Source of the DNA: Gari tellinella
Taxonomy: Eukaryota; Mollusca; Bivalvia; Cardiida; Psammobiidae
NCBI GenBank assembly: GCA_922989275.2
Contig: OV277856.1
Location: 87,997,038-88,061,037, forward strand
Length of the DNA stretch: 64,000 nt
Reading direction: 5' to 3'
This document shows positions 41,101 to 56,100 of this stretch, piece by piece. The translations under genes and the position numbers were made by a program. The notes beneath the pieces are model-generated. The model saw only the letters and a program-made list of their open reading frames with translations. It had not been told where the DNA came from and ran no database searches. Positions within the stretch are counted from its first letter, which is position 1. Every line of letters begins with the position of its first letter.

Positions 41101-44100
41101 TGGCAGAGTACCTAACCTTGCCTGGTCATGGTATGGAAGTGGCAGAGACCCTGGCACAGATCATGTGTTTAAGCCCTAGTGCCCTGGCCAAGAGCCTACA
41201 AGACCAGATAGACACACAGATAGTGCAACAGAAGGTACGTACATAGCTCAGAGAATACACATTGTAGATATATAGGATCTGTCACTCGTCGATGTTTAAG
41301 ACAAGCTGATCTCAAATGAGTCTAGAATGGAAATGTTATTAAGCGAGCCTTGGCGAGCTTAATAACTTTTCTATTCTAGACGAGTTTGAGATCAACTTGT
41401 CTTAAACATCGACGAGTGACAGATTCTTTTTCTCACATTACCAACGATTTAAGATCTTTTTAAAGCAATATGCGTTTTTTGGAACCCTGGTGACGTCAAA
41501 ACGCCGTTATAAATAGTGACGTTATAGTGACGTCATCAAAGTGATCTTACACATGTTGGAGATATGGATATTCGTCATCGTTGTTCGCTATAGAAAACAA
41601 GGGTAGTTATGTGAGAAAACCCATTACCCCATAGCCTGTTTCTAGCTTTGAAAATATGGGACCACTTAAAGCAGCTTGAAAGTAAAGCAGAATGCGCCTT
41701 AAGGCACATTCTGCTTTACTTTCAGCCTGCTTTAAGTTTTTATCTGCTAGAATATAGAAAATATTTCGTATGATTTTTATTTGTGACAGTATAAATTGGA
41801 ACTATTTTCTTTAGTATAGGAATCAATTAAAGGCGTAAAAAGGTGTATTTATGGGGTAATGGGATAAAGGGGAGTAGTGTTGTAACCCTTTAGCCTTTGA
41901 ACTGTTTCTTACTTTGAAGATGCATAACCACTTAAAGCAGTATTGTAGCGTAAATCAGGCTGGAAGTAAAACAGAATGTGAATAACACACATTCTGTTTT
42001 ACTTTTCACCTGCTTTAAGTGGTCACCTGTCCTCAAAATTGGAGCTATGGGGTAATGGTTTAAGTTGAACTTACTTGTATAATTATTATTTCAGTTGAAT
42101 TTCTCAACTTAACTCAACTCACTTAAGTTGACCTTACTTATATTTCAAAGTTAAAACACTTAAACTTTATTGTTTTATGCTATTTAGATTGATGATATCT
42201 GGAATGATCGAGTTATTCCTGACTGGTCATCTTTGAGCAGCAACATTGACAAGCTGGTCAGTTTGCTGATGGGACTTGTAGAGATGGAGGATCCAGAAAC
42301 TACAGACTTACAACAGTGGTTGGACTCCAATGATTTGATGGACTTCCTAACCTCCACCTACACAAACCCTCGAATGTAAGCACTTACCTTCAACTCTTTA
42401 GTTAACTTTTGTCCCCATAGCTTGTTAACAGAATTTAAGACATTCCCCCATAAATACGTCTTTTTACGCCTTTGATTTATTCCTTCACTGTAGAAAATAG
42501 TGCAACTTTATACAGTCATGAATATGTTTCATAAGAAATATTTGCTATATCCTAGCAGATGATAGCTTATAGCAGGCTGAAAGTAAAGCAGAATGTGCCT
42601 TAAGGCACAATCTGCTTTACTTGCAACCTGTTTTAAGTGGTCACCTGTATTCAAAACTAGAAACTGGCTACGAGGTAATTGGTTAAGACAGGTGTTTGCT
42701 TAAAGCAGGCCAAAAGTAATGTAGGAAATTTCTAAAAGAGCTTTCTGATTTATATTCAGCCTGCTTAAGGCATCCATCTGTCAGGCTGCAGGGAAAGGTT
42801 TCTATGACTCTTTAACAGGGCTTAGTAAAAATAAAAAGGTTTAAAAATATGAATAGAAAGTATAAAATATAATTATTATTGCAAGATACGAATTACTTAT
42901 GTTAAAGTTTGTTTACGATGGAGATTTGGTATCCATTTAAAAGTGCAGTATTTTAAGACACGATGCAGCCTAATACAGGACAACATTTGAAGCTTTCTGC
43001 ATTAACCCATTACCCCATAGCCACTTTCTAGTATTGAAGATAGGTAACTACTTAAAACAGGTTGAAAGTAAAGCAGAATGTGCCTTAAGGCACAAGTCAT
43101 TCTGTTTTACTTTCAGCCTGCTTTAAGCTATCATTTACTAGGATACAGAAAATATTTCTTATGATACATAGTCATGACTGTGTAAAGTAGAATTATATTT
43201 TTCAGTGGAGGAATAAATTAGAAGTGTGAAAAGGCATATTTATGGGGTAATGGGTTAAATTGCCACTTGTTCTAGAGCTCTGTATAATTCATTGTTGACA
43301 GATTGGTGAGAATGAAGAATAAATATTTAATATTAAGGTACAGTAAAAACCCCTCTATTAAGACCAATAAATCGTGTTAATTTTTAGGGGTAAAGAACAG
43401 GTGACTGCTTAAAGCAAGGTGACTGTAAAACAGAAAGCTCCTGTAGGAGCTTTCTGTTTTACTGTCATCTTGCTTTAAGATGTCACCTGTCTTTTATACA
43501 AACAATTAGCCTTATTTTTAGTGGTCGTAATAGAGAGGTTTTACTGTACAAGAAATATGTTCTGTTTTTCGGAGTTATACTGTAACTATGTTCTTGCATG
43601 TTTCAGGGTATTAAGCGTTTTGAAATTAATGGACCTTGACCTCGGATATGATGGGGGCATATTTATGACACTTACTTCAAGATTTACAGCCCATCTTATG
43701 CAAAGGTTGAAAGGTAAGTGTCCATTTTCTTTTTGCTATCTTAACCCTTTGAACCCTAGTCCCGCATATAGGCGTCCTTTTCAAAATGTGTACGTATGAA
43801 TAGTACACTTGTCCTGTGCAAACAGTGAAGACCCAGATCAGAGGGCTCCGAAAGGAGCCCTCTGATCAGGGTCTTCACTGTTTGTCATAATGCCAAACAT
43901 TGACAAAAACAACCCTTAAAAGTCAGAAATGGACTAGACTAAAATGGAAACTGGAATTGTCCATTTAAAGTTTCAGGGAGGAAAGAGTTAAAGACTTTTT
44001 TCCAAATTTCACTTACTATATATTTGCTATTAGGAAAAATTTAGTTTTAAACAGGATTTTGAATAATATAATCCAAAGACTTAGAAAATAATACTTGTAG

Positions 44101-47100
44101 CTCCCTGACTCAGGCATTCCATCTAGATTGAAACTTTTTGACACTCAGAAGATATTGCCTCTAGTTTCTGTATAGGTTCAAAGACAGATGACCTCTTAAA
44201 GCAGGTTGAAAGCAAATCAGAATGCACCTTAAAGTGCCATATGCTACCACCTGTCTTTAGAGAGCTATATACTTCTACATAGAATGGCCAACTTAACACA
44301 AGTTTAAGTGTATGTTTGAAGCAATCTTGCAGACAAAAACAAAAGAGCAGATGAAAAGTGCCTAGTGTACCAGATGTTAAAATTTTATTTTCTTCAATTC
44401 AGCTATATCAGATGACGAGTCTCTATCTGACACTGTGAAGCTGTACAAGATGCTGGCTATAGTTGGTAGTGCAGATGAATGGCTTCATATGCTGGCCGAC
44501 GCCCACTCCAAGTATGCTGTAAGTATGGCACCAGGGCTCCAGATAAGAGGGAGTATATTGAACGAATCCAACATTTTCTCACTCATTTCAGCACCAATCC
44601 TATGGTGTTGCTACTCATTAGAATCGTCTCTCTGAGACGATTTTAATGAGTACCGGTAGTAACAACATAGGGTTTAATGCAGAAATAAAGATTTTAGTTT
44701 TTGAAACCTTATCTGGAGCCTGTAGGAACTATGTTGAGTCAATAGACCAGTAAGAAAACTGCTTCTTATACATCATGTAGACTCTTTAAACCTTGTGCAT
44801 TCTACTTGTTTATTTATATTTTTACCACTATATTTACAAACAGTATGGTTTAAGATGATACGCATATTTTTTCTGGTCATATCTAGTGAATGCTAAATTT
44901 GATTATCACTTACACCGTACATGTATATCCTGTTCCTAGGTTGACAATTTTTGCAATGTTCTGTATATCATTTTACCCTTTACCCCATAGCATGTTTCTA
45001 GTTTTGAAGATAGATGACAATTTAAAGCAGGTTGAAAGTAAAGCAGACTCTGCCTTAAGGCGTATTCTGCTTTACGCTCAGCCTGCTTTAAGTTACCATC
45101 TGCTAGAAAATAGAAAATATTTATAATGGTACATATTCCTGAAAGTATAAATTGGAATTCTGTTCTTCAGAGGATGAATAAATTAAAGGTGTATTTATGG
45201 GGGTTTTGGTTAAGAGAGGGAAACTAACTATTAATTCTTTAACTTAAACATTTTTGAAAAAGAAATGAAAGTGGTACTAAGATATTGCTGTTTCCACGGG
45301 GTACCACAGGGTTTTCCCTGAAAAAAATGAAAGGCGCTGGGGCAGGGGAGGGTGCATACATGTGATATCTCCCGATCTGGTCGGGAGCTCCCGAAATTTG
45401 ACCTCTACTCACGATCTCCCGGTCGGGAGACGAAATCTCCCGATATTTCATTAAACCAGGTTCATTTTTTTTCAATATGAACTTTTATATCATTCCTCGT
45501 TCGCCGACTCTAAAAGTCTTAAAATTGGCTTCAGAGTTCTCTGGCTAATCCGTACACACGCTTATCACCAAACGCTACTGATGCGTGTAAACACGTTACG
45601 CAATCGTCGATAAGTTTGATAGTGTGGCTGCCAAACAATGTTTGTCCACACGCGCTGCGTGGGGTTTGACATATGTATATGTGTTGTAGATCTAATTGGT
45701 TATCAAAAAAAAGTGATTGACAGGTTCGCCCCGAATCGGAGACCTAGCAACGACACCTTTTAGAAGGGGTGATGCGAAGGATAAAGATCTATGTCGCCGA
45801 TACGGGTCGGATTAAAATCAGATAATTCTCCGTAAGTTCTGGACAAGCACACATCTTATATGAAAGCTACATTTATGAATTTATTTCCACCACTTTGAAT
45901 ATTCACGTAACAGAAAAAAATACTTCGAAAATTATACCGTTAAAATGACGGGGCGACTAAATATTTGCTACGGGAATCACGTATATTTTGTTAGGCTAAA
46001 AAGTTTCCCCGGTATCGTTTTCTAACAATCAATTAAAATTTAACATTGAACCTAAATTCTTCTGTTTGTTACATACGATTTGTGCAAATTTATAATTATT
46101 AAGTTTGATTTCACAACCAATTACGCTCGTAAAATTGATTTGCAATCAGTTTTCGCGGTAGAAAATTTAGACGCGATATTTCGTTGTTAAAACCACGCCC
46201 ACTTTATGGCGCTAGTAAATGTCGTCTACAGACTTTGTCGTCTGAAACAATTCTCTGAGTTTATTTTTGTGCATTTTCTTTCAGAAAATATCAGTTTCAA
46301 ACTTTTTGTATCTAGATAGTCTCATCTGGATTCATACTGTTTGCAAACTTTAATTAGATCTAATAACAGATTGGTAAGTTGCGAATTCTTTCTAGACCTA
46401 CTCCATAGATAGAAATCTAGACTATTTGAACTACTTCATTCATTCTCTCAAGAAAATAGATATAGTTCCAGTTTATTTTTACTATAGTCATGAATAATAT
46501 AAGAACCATAAGAAATCAACTGAGTTCTTATATCCTAGCAGATGGTAGATCTAGCTTAAAGCAGGCTTAAACTTTTACTGAAGCAGAATGATTCTGAAGA
46601 GTACTCTGCTTTACTTTCAGCCTAGATGCTAGAATAAAAGGCCCATATCAGTATTTTAAAAACTATATCTCTGGGTGAAAATTGTCTCTGTCAGACTCAT
46701 AGTGGTCTATAGACTTATCTATTCACTGATTTAAAAAAAATATAAGCAATTAGTGATTAACTTATGAAAATAGATAAATGTGTTGGATTTTCATCGCCTG
46801 CGCCTAGTTTTGTCGCGAAAAAAGCTCCCTATTTGGCACCCCAATCTCCCTATTTAAATTTCCAGATCTCCCTATTTGGGTCCAAGAAAATATCACATGT
46901 ATGGGAGGGTGCAGTAGGGATTACTACCCCTTTCTGCCTGTCAAATATTTTTTAAGTTTTAATATATAAATGGAATTCCTTGAGTGACTTTAAAGCATAT
47001 TTCAATGGTGTACTAAAGATAAACAGCCTGCTAAAACATTGTTTGTTAATTTATCAATTTAAATTTCTTTCTGACAAGAGATATGTTTACTATTAGTATA

Positions 47101-50100
47101 TTTTAAAGTACTGGGGTCTGGGATTTCAAGTGCAGACGAGAATTAAAGGCGCTGGGGAAACGGCGGTAAAAAAAACAAGGCAAATGGGTGCCCCAGCGCT
47201 TAAATGGCCTGGGGAAAACCCTGTTCCTTGGTGGCATCAATCTATCTCTCTCTTCTCTGTCAGTCAGTCTATCTGTCTCTTCAAACTTGTTCGGATTTAG
47301 TGCTATCATAATTTTTACTCTATATTTCACTGCAATACAAAAGTGTAGGTTTTGCATCTCCATTGTTATTTTCATCTATTTCAGATGGCAGAAGCAGGGA
47401 AAATACCTGCCCTTCAGGCGTTTGTCTGTAGCAGGCCTTCTATGGATTATGCAAGGTCATTCTATGACTATGGCCTGACAGATGAGCAAGCCTATTTAGC
47501 TGGTTCCCTGCTGTGTGGACTGGACAGTAACCTTTGGTACTCAACTCTTGTGGAGAACAACTTTAACTATATGGATATGGTCGCGCTGCAAGACATGGTA
47601 AAATGTTTTACACAAGCTTAGTATGAGTTAACTCGTTCCCCCATAAACACACCTTTATACGCCTTTAATTTATTCCTTCATTGAAGAAAATAGTTCCAAT
47701 TGATACAGTCATAAACATGTATCAAAAGAAATATTTTCTATATCCTAACAGATAGCTTAATTAAAGCAGGTTGAAAGTAAAGCAGAACACATTCTGCTTT
47801 ACTTCAAACCTGCTTTAAGTGGTCACCTATCTTCATTACTAGAAACAGGCTATGGGGTAATGGGTTAAAAACAACTGAATGAAAGGGCTAAGCAATGTTT
47901 ACAAACATGAAGCTGCTCTCTGTCAAAAGACTTTCAATGTGTCTGACTACTAAATGAAGAAGCGACGCTATGCTTTCAGGTTGATCTAGCGCCTGATGCT
48001 GGAAGAAAGTAGTGCAGAGAGCTCATACTGGAGCTTTCTGCATTACTTATTGTCCAGCATAAAGCTCCACCTGTCTGAAAGACAATCAATGTAACTGCAG
48101 TCCAATAGTTGCTTTACAGTTTTGACAGTACATGTATTTACTTTCTGTATATACATTTTGCAAATTTAGAATTGAGCAATTTATAAAAGTTACGGCAAAT
48201 TTGAGTGTGAGAAATAAGACTGAAACCTCTGTAGATTATTTAGTAAGAAGCTTTTTAAGATATTAAAGGGAGATTAACCTATTACTCAATAAATATGCCT
48301 TTTTATGCCTCTAATTTATTTCTCCACTGAAAAAATGAGTTCAACTTTATACAGTCATGAATTTGGACAATAAGAAATATTTTCCATATCCTGGTAGATA
48401 TTGCATATAGCTTAAAGCAGGCTGAAAGTAAAGCAAACATGACTTAAGGGGCATTCTGCTTTACTTTCAACCTGTTTTAAGTGGTCACCTGTTTTCAAAA
48501 CTAGAAACAGTATACTAGTATGAGATAAAGGGTTAAGCAATCATTCAAATGAAATTGAATTGGTTTTCATTATAGCATAATACAAGATAACAGTAATGCA
48601 TAAAACTACAGCTTTCTGCTCTACTATTGTCCTACATCAAGCAAAGGCAGCTTTCTGCTCTACTATTGTCCTACATCAAGCAACCACCTACCCCTTAGAG
48701 CTCCCTTTGTGTCTTCATTAACCCATTACCCCATAAATACGCCTTTTACGCCTCTTATGTATCACTCCACTGAAGAAAATAGTTCCAATTTATACAGTTG
48801 TGAATATTTAACATTAGAAATAATTTCTATATTCTAGCAGCTGGTAGCTTAAAGCAGGCTGAAAGTAAAGCAGAATGCACCTTAAGGTGCATTCTGCTTT
48901 ACTTTCAACCTGCTTTAAGTGGTCACCTGTCTTCAAAACTAGAAACAGGCTTTAGGGTAATTGGTTAATTAGTTTGTGAGCCAGCAGAACAAATGGTTTT
49001 AGAGACTTCAAGTTTAGTAGAGTCTATTGTTTTTGAGGTTACAGTTTAATTATTACTATTATAGTTTGAGGCTGTCTCTGGTGAAACTCTGTTGAAGCCG
49101 GCCACTTGGAATGAGATACTTGACAACTTGTCTGAGGCCTCAGACACCATTGCCAACACAGATTTTGAGGACTTTCTTAGTGGTCTCAGTGGGGATGATT
49201 TCCTGGAGAATGCAATGGCTGGGATTGGGCAAGTTAGCGAAGACAGGTTAGTACTTTCACTCATAGATTGTTTTCAGTACTGAAGACAGGTAGATGGTAA
49301 ACACATTACTCTATAAATATGCCTTTCTACGCCTTTAACTCTTTCCTCCCTGAAACTTTAAATGAACAAGTCCAGTTTCGATTTTAGTCTAGTCCATTTC
49401 TGGCTTTTAATGGTTGTTTTGTCCATTTTTGGCATTATGACAAACAGTGAAGACCCTGATCAGAGGGCTCCTTTCGGAGCCCTCTGATCTGGGTCTTCAC
49501 TGTTTGTTCCAGACAAGTGTACTTTTCACATGTTCACTGTTTGAAAAGCACGCCTATATGCGGGACTAGGGTTCAAAGGGTTAATCCATTTCTTCACTGA
49601 CGAAAATAGTTACATTTTTTACAGTCATGAATATGCATCATAAATACTGCTCATTAGAATAGTCTCAAAGAGTGTACATGTATTGTTTTATATAGAACCA
49701 TACACAATAGTATTATACCTATTGGGCACAAAATCATAGCTCTATCTAAAAGAATGATCACATATGTTTAACCTAATACCCCACAAAATTGCCTTTTCAT
49801 ACCTTTAATTTATTCCACTTCTAAAGGAAATAGTTCCACTTTATGACATGAATATTCATCATAAATATTTTCTATATCCAAGCAGTTGATAGCTAAAGCT
49901 TTAAGTGCATTCTGCTCTACTTTCAAACTGCTTTAAGTGATCACCTGTTTTCAAAATAAGATAAGGCTATGGGGTAATGTGTTATGGCAGGCTGACAATC
50001 TTCTCTTAGTATGTTAAAACAATTTCTTTGAGATTATGCTTATGAGTAGTCACAACATAATTATGGTTTTAACTAGTGGCAATATAAAGATTAAAGTATT

Positions 50101-53100
50101 TCAAATACATGTATGTGTACTACCTTTCAATTCTGAATCGTTTGTTAATTTTCCATGAAATACATGTATGTTGTGAATCATCTTGAAGAGTTGTATGGAC
50201 TTAAATACTTGCAAGACTACCCTCATCTGAATCTTTAGTTAATTTGACATGATTCTTTCCTCCATAGCCAAAACTTCAAATTAACTATATCCAACTGTGT
50301 GTAAGGCAGATGGCTACTTAAAGCACTATGAAAGTAAAGTAGAAAACTCCTATTGGAGCTTTCTGATTTACTTCCATCTTGTTTTAATTTTTCACTTGTA
50401 CGTATCTAATATCATCAAGAAATATTCATTTGTTGTACCGTAATGATCCTAAGTATTGGGACAGACAGCCATATGAGCAAACATTGTAGACCCTGATCAG
50501 ACTGCTCCTTCCGGAGCAGTCTGATCAGGGTCTACACTGTTTACCATTCACTGTGCACCTTTTTGGCCAATTACTATGTGATACAAGCAATAAGTTCAAT
50601 CATTAGGATAGTTACAGCAGATATACTGGGTGTCCCGACACTTGACAGGTGAAAAAGAGTTAAGTGAGTTAGAATTATCAAGACTCATCTGTATTTCCAG
50701 CACAACATTCTTGCTTCAAATGCTTTTTCAAGAGAGTGATATCGAGGGACTCACAAACATACTCGAAGCTGTAGCAGAATTTCTGGAAATGTTGAATAAA
50801 GAACTCAATGGTGAGTGAAATAGGCATTGGGATAACTACAGAACTGATGGCAATACATCTCTAATGAAATACAGACAAGATGTAACAAAATAAAGAACAT
50901 AACAAAATATTGACAATTTTATTTTAATCTTTGTTTGAAATGTGAGGTAAAACCTTTGTTAAATTGTCCCTCAAAATCATATAAGTTTGCAGCCTTCCTA
51001 TTAGTGGAAACCATGATTCCCGACTAATATTCTTCTTTATTAATGAGATAAATTGCAAGAAAATTGACATACCTCATAAACAACAACTGTCTGCATTCCT
51101 TTATGCCAAAAAAACCCATATATTTTTCCTACTTTAAAAATGACGTCACTTCCAATGACGTCAAACCGTCAATTTCATGCCAAACTGTCAAAGTTGTTGA
51201 TCTTCGAATGTAAACAATGGAACTTATTTTTTTGCTTTCGAATGTACGCAGCTACAGTAATTTGGTCATGGCTGTTCCTGATAGGGTACACATTATTTGT
51301 GTCAACCTCTAATATGGATTAAACATACATGCATACTTACAAAATGTTAATCTAATATTAGAAATTACAGCAAATACATTGTAAATATCAGAAATGAACA
51401 GATTTTATTTAGCGTTCAAGCGAACGACAGAAAATTATCAACAAAATTACTGATAATTTTCTTTCATTTCGCTTGAACGCCGAATAAAATCCATTCATTT
51501 CTTAAATGAACGCAGGTGTTTACTATAGCAGATCAAACAGAAAGGATAATGTATGATGATTAGATCTGAACCCATTGATGCCTGCATATTGCAATGAATG
51601 TGCTTGCAAGAAGATTTCATTATAGATATACAAGCTTGGTCTTATGGAAAATGCAGTGTTTATCTATACAGCAGTACACTTAACCCTTAGCCCGCCAAAT
51701 AAATTGTGGTCTGCTATATTTCTCGTCTGCTTCAAGTTTCAAAGTGCTTCAAAGTTGCTCAAAATTGCTGAAAATGTTGTCCGAGTGTCAAACAGCTTGG
51801 ATCCGGATGAGACGCCGAGTTACTCGGCGTCTCATCCGGATCCAAGCTGTTTGCATATGGAGCTATAGTTGTGCATGGCAGGCTAAGGGTTAATATGACC
51901 TAGCAAACAGTGAAGACCCTGATGAGACGCTGCATTACTACGCATCTCATCAGGGTCTTCTCTGTTTGTCAATATCCTATTTAGTGGGCGCTAGGCTTAA
52001 AACTACCACCCAGAATCATAAAACTCATAAAACATTTATTTTGTTTCATTACACTATGAAAGCCTTTCCCTTGACAAGTTTCTGCCTGACTCTAAGAAAG
52101 TGAGAGACATTTTACAAAACATTTATTTTCTTTCATTAGACTACGGAAGCCTATCCCTTGAAAAGTTTCTGCCTGACTCTGAGAAGGTGACGGAGATTTT
52201 ACAAAACAGCCTCAGTGAGGAGAGTGTAGCATCTCTAATGACGGCTTTGATGGACCCGGAGATGGTAAGTGTCACTCTGTATTGTTTCCATTCAACTTGT
52301 AATGAATACAATCTCACTTGTGCTAACCTTTAATATTGATAGCCAACAGTGCAAAATAACTTATCAAGTGATGGTTTAAAGCAGGATGAAAATAAAGCCG
52401 AAAATTCCTGTAGGAGTTTTCTGCATTAGTTTCAACCTGCTTTAATCTGCCAAATAACTAAACAACTGATGGTTTAAAGCAGGATGAAAGTACAGACAAA
52501 AATTCCTGAATAATTTTTCTGCTTTAGTTTCATCCTGCTTTAATCAGCCACCTGCATTTAAACACCATCAGACAAAATAAAAACTGACACTCATGCAAAA
52601 TGTTAGAAAAGTACTGTCGAAACTCGATACTACGAACTCGCTTAAATCAATATTACCAGTATTTCGTAAGTTGAATTTTGATAAGTCGATCTCGATTAAG
52701 TCGAACATACCCATATTTCAAAGTTAAAACGTGGCTAAGCCACGTTTTAACTTTGAAATATGGGTATGTTCGAACTAACGCGAGTTCGTAGAATCGAGTT
52801 TTTACTGTAATTCCATTTTCGCTTGTACAGTTTGTGTCAGTGATGCTGAGAGGTGATTGGGACAGGGTGGTGTGTGATCCATCGGAGTTCAACCAGTTGT
52901 TCACGTTCCTAGAGGGCACCGACGTCACAGCTATCCAGCAAGACCTGTGTAACGCAGTAGGAGTGATGCCCTCACTGCAGGAATTGTTTGGTGAACACAC
53001 AAAAGACATCATGGAGAAGGTCAGTTTAATAAACTTAACAACCAAACAAATATCCCAAATGTTGTGAATACAGTGACAGTATAATGCAGGATGTCAGTAA

Positions 53101-56100
53101 TGTAGAAAGCTTCTAAAAAAAGCTTTTTTCTTTACTTTTGTTCTGCATTAAGCATTCTGCAGCTGGTCTTAGAAATTTCTACAGGCGTTTGTTGAAGTAA
53201 TTAAATTCAAATGTGTTTAATTTCGAAAGACTTCTGGTTTCAATCTTTGTTTTATTTTAGGGGTTTTAGTTGTGGAAATACAGTCCCCATCTGGAGCTCT
53301 GCTTTATAGTCACAATATCAAGTTATGAGACTTTGTTGACTGGGGTAGTGGACTGTATAAGAGTGGTTTACTACATACATATGAGTTATCTGTTTACCTC
53401 CGTTTAATACACAAAATGCCATTCACTGTGTATCCTATTAATATTTCAGTTAAGTAACATAGCAAATGGAGAAAGTGCCTCTGACAGAAGTCTGGGATCT
53501 CTGATAGTCCACATCAATGATCAGATGACTAGAATGCTACAGAATCTCAACTTCAACATGGAAGGAATGGAAGACTGGTTCGCACCAATCATTAACTATC
53601 TAGAGTCCCCAGACATGTCCTTGACCAACTCGGACAGGTAAGCAATCTGTTACGGTAAAACATCTCTAGTAAGACCACTAAAAAGAAGACAAATTGACTG
53701 AAAATTACAGGTGATCGACAGCTTAAAGCAAGATGTCAGTAAAACCTTGCTGTAAGCAGTCACCTGCCTTAAATACGTATTAATTAACATAATCTAGTTG
53801 TCGTAATAGAGAGGTTTTACTGTATTTCTAATACAGTCAAATTAATGAGTTGAATGACGAATCAATAGAAATTAATTAGCTGTCCGTTATACAAGTGGCA
53901 GCTTAATGCTAGATTTAAGGAAAGCAGACAGCTCTTAACCCATTCCCCCATAAATATGCCTTTTTACGCCTTTCACTTATTTCTGCACTGAAGAAAATAG
54001 TTCAAATTTAACCACTCATGAATATGCCAAATAAGAAATATATTCCATATTCTACAAGAATGATGGTAGCTTGAAACAGGCTGAAAGTTAAGCAGAATGC
54101 TCCTTAAGGCACATTCTTCTTTACTTTCAACCTGCTTTAAGTGAGCACTTGTCTTCAAAACCTAGAAATAGGCTATGGGGTAGTGGGTTAAATGAGCTTT
54201 GTGCATTACTTTTGATTTACATTGAGCTGTCAACTGTTTATAAGTTTTTTCCTCCACAGAGGTGCATAAGAATACTGTAACCTTTTCCATTTGTAAGTGC
54301 CTCAGACTGACTTTTGTCATTAATGGGTATATAGCAAAATGTGTCATGTGATAACTTGACTTATTATTTCAGCCTTTTGGGAGCGTGTGATAGTATGCTG
54401 GGATATATCCGGAATACTGAGATGTACAGTGAGGTGTTAGAGCCAATGATGGGCATCTACATCAACCAAATGCATGTCGGTACAGAGATGTTACAGCTCA
54501 TGATTGGTAAGATATTTAAATGATTTATCAGTCTGTGACATTAACCCATTACCCTATAGCTTGTTTCTAATTTTGAAGACAGAAAACCACTTAAAGCAGA
54601 TTGAAGATAGATAACCACTTAAAGCAGGGCAAAAGTAAAGCAGAGTGTGCCTTAAGGCACATTCTGCTTTACTTTCAGCTTGCTTTAAGCTATCATCTGC
54701 TTGGAAATAGAAAATATTTCTTATGGTACATGTTCATGACTGGTTAAATTGAAACTATTTTCTTCAGTGGAGGAACAAATTAAAGGCGTATTTATGGTGT
54801 AATGGGTTAAACGATTTATCAGTCTGTGACATTAAACGCCTTCACTGCCATGATGTCCTCTGCTTTAATCAGTCGTCATCTGCTTGTATTTCTCAAATTT
54901 AGGTCTAGGTATGTTTGAAATAAGAATTGTTGAACTGTCAAATGTCAAACAGTTTTGATCCTGAACAGGCGCAGCATTACCAGCATCTGATCAGGATCTA
55001 AACTGTTTGCAGAAATTCTTTTAATCAGGGTAAGGCAGGGAAGGGACTGATTGAAACACTTTACCCTTTTCCTAATATATTGTCTTAGACTCTGTAATAA
55101 AAGAATCATATCTGGAAGGCACCTTAGTTCATAATTATAAAAACAGTTACTTTATTCATTTTGAATGCCATATTTTATCATTTTCAATGAGGACATCACT
55201 TTATAGTCTCAACCATAAGACAAGAGGAATATATGGCTTTTGGTATGCAACCCTTGTATGACAAAAGAGTAGCTGATTATAATAACTACTATGCTACAAA
55301 GAACTTCACTAAATATTACTGATTTTAACTCATTACCCAATAAATATGTATTTTTACGCCTTCATTTGTTTCGTCTACTCAAGAAAATAGTTCTAATTTA
55401 TACAGTAATGAATGTGAACCATAGGAAATATTTTCGATATCCTAGCAGATGGTAGCTTAAAGCATGCTGAAAGTAAAGTAGAGGGTGCCTTAAGGCGCAT
55501 TCTGCCTTAATTTCAACCTGATGTAAGTGGTCATCTGTCTTCAAATCTAGGAACAGGCTATGGGCTACAGGGTTAATTTGACAATATTTTTCAGATATGC
55601 ATGGCATAGCATGTGTTGGTGACAAGGACATTGTTAAGATCCTGGAAGACTTACAAGATAGTACTGTACCCTCTCAGCTGCAGTCAGTGAGTATGGTTAT
55701 GTACATTGTATACTCTACAAAATACCTTACAGCATATTCTTACCTCTGTTCAGTGACCTTTTTATGCCCCAGAAATCGAAATTGGAGGGGCATATTGGTT
55801 TTGGTTTGTCTGTCTGTTCGCAACTTTGGTCTTGGCCATAACTTTTGAGCTACAGGTGATAGAGACTTCATACTTGGCATGTGTACTCAACACAAGAAGC
55901 ATGTTAACTTGGTACCACTTCCGTCATGTCCAACAAAGATGAACTTCATTTAGAGGCCAATGAGCAGAATTCGAACATGGCCATAATGGGGTTATAGAGT
56001 TTCAAAAATACATCTTGTTTGGAAGGGAATTGATGGTCTTGATATGTAGGTTACAGCTTACTGCAGGATAAAAGTAATGCAGAAAGATCCTTTTGGGGCT

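Noticed and set aside
47103..47478. Frames of 90-96 codons beside exon 28
   Set aside because: They overlap the end of the 1.9-kb element and exon 28 in other frames; exon 28's frame (phase 0/0, Cys pair) is the supported one.
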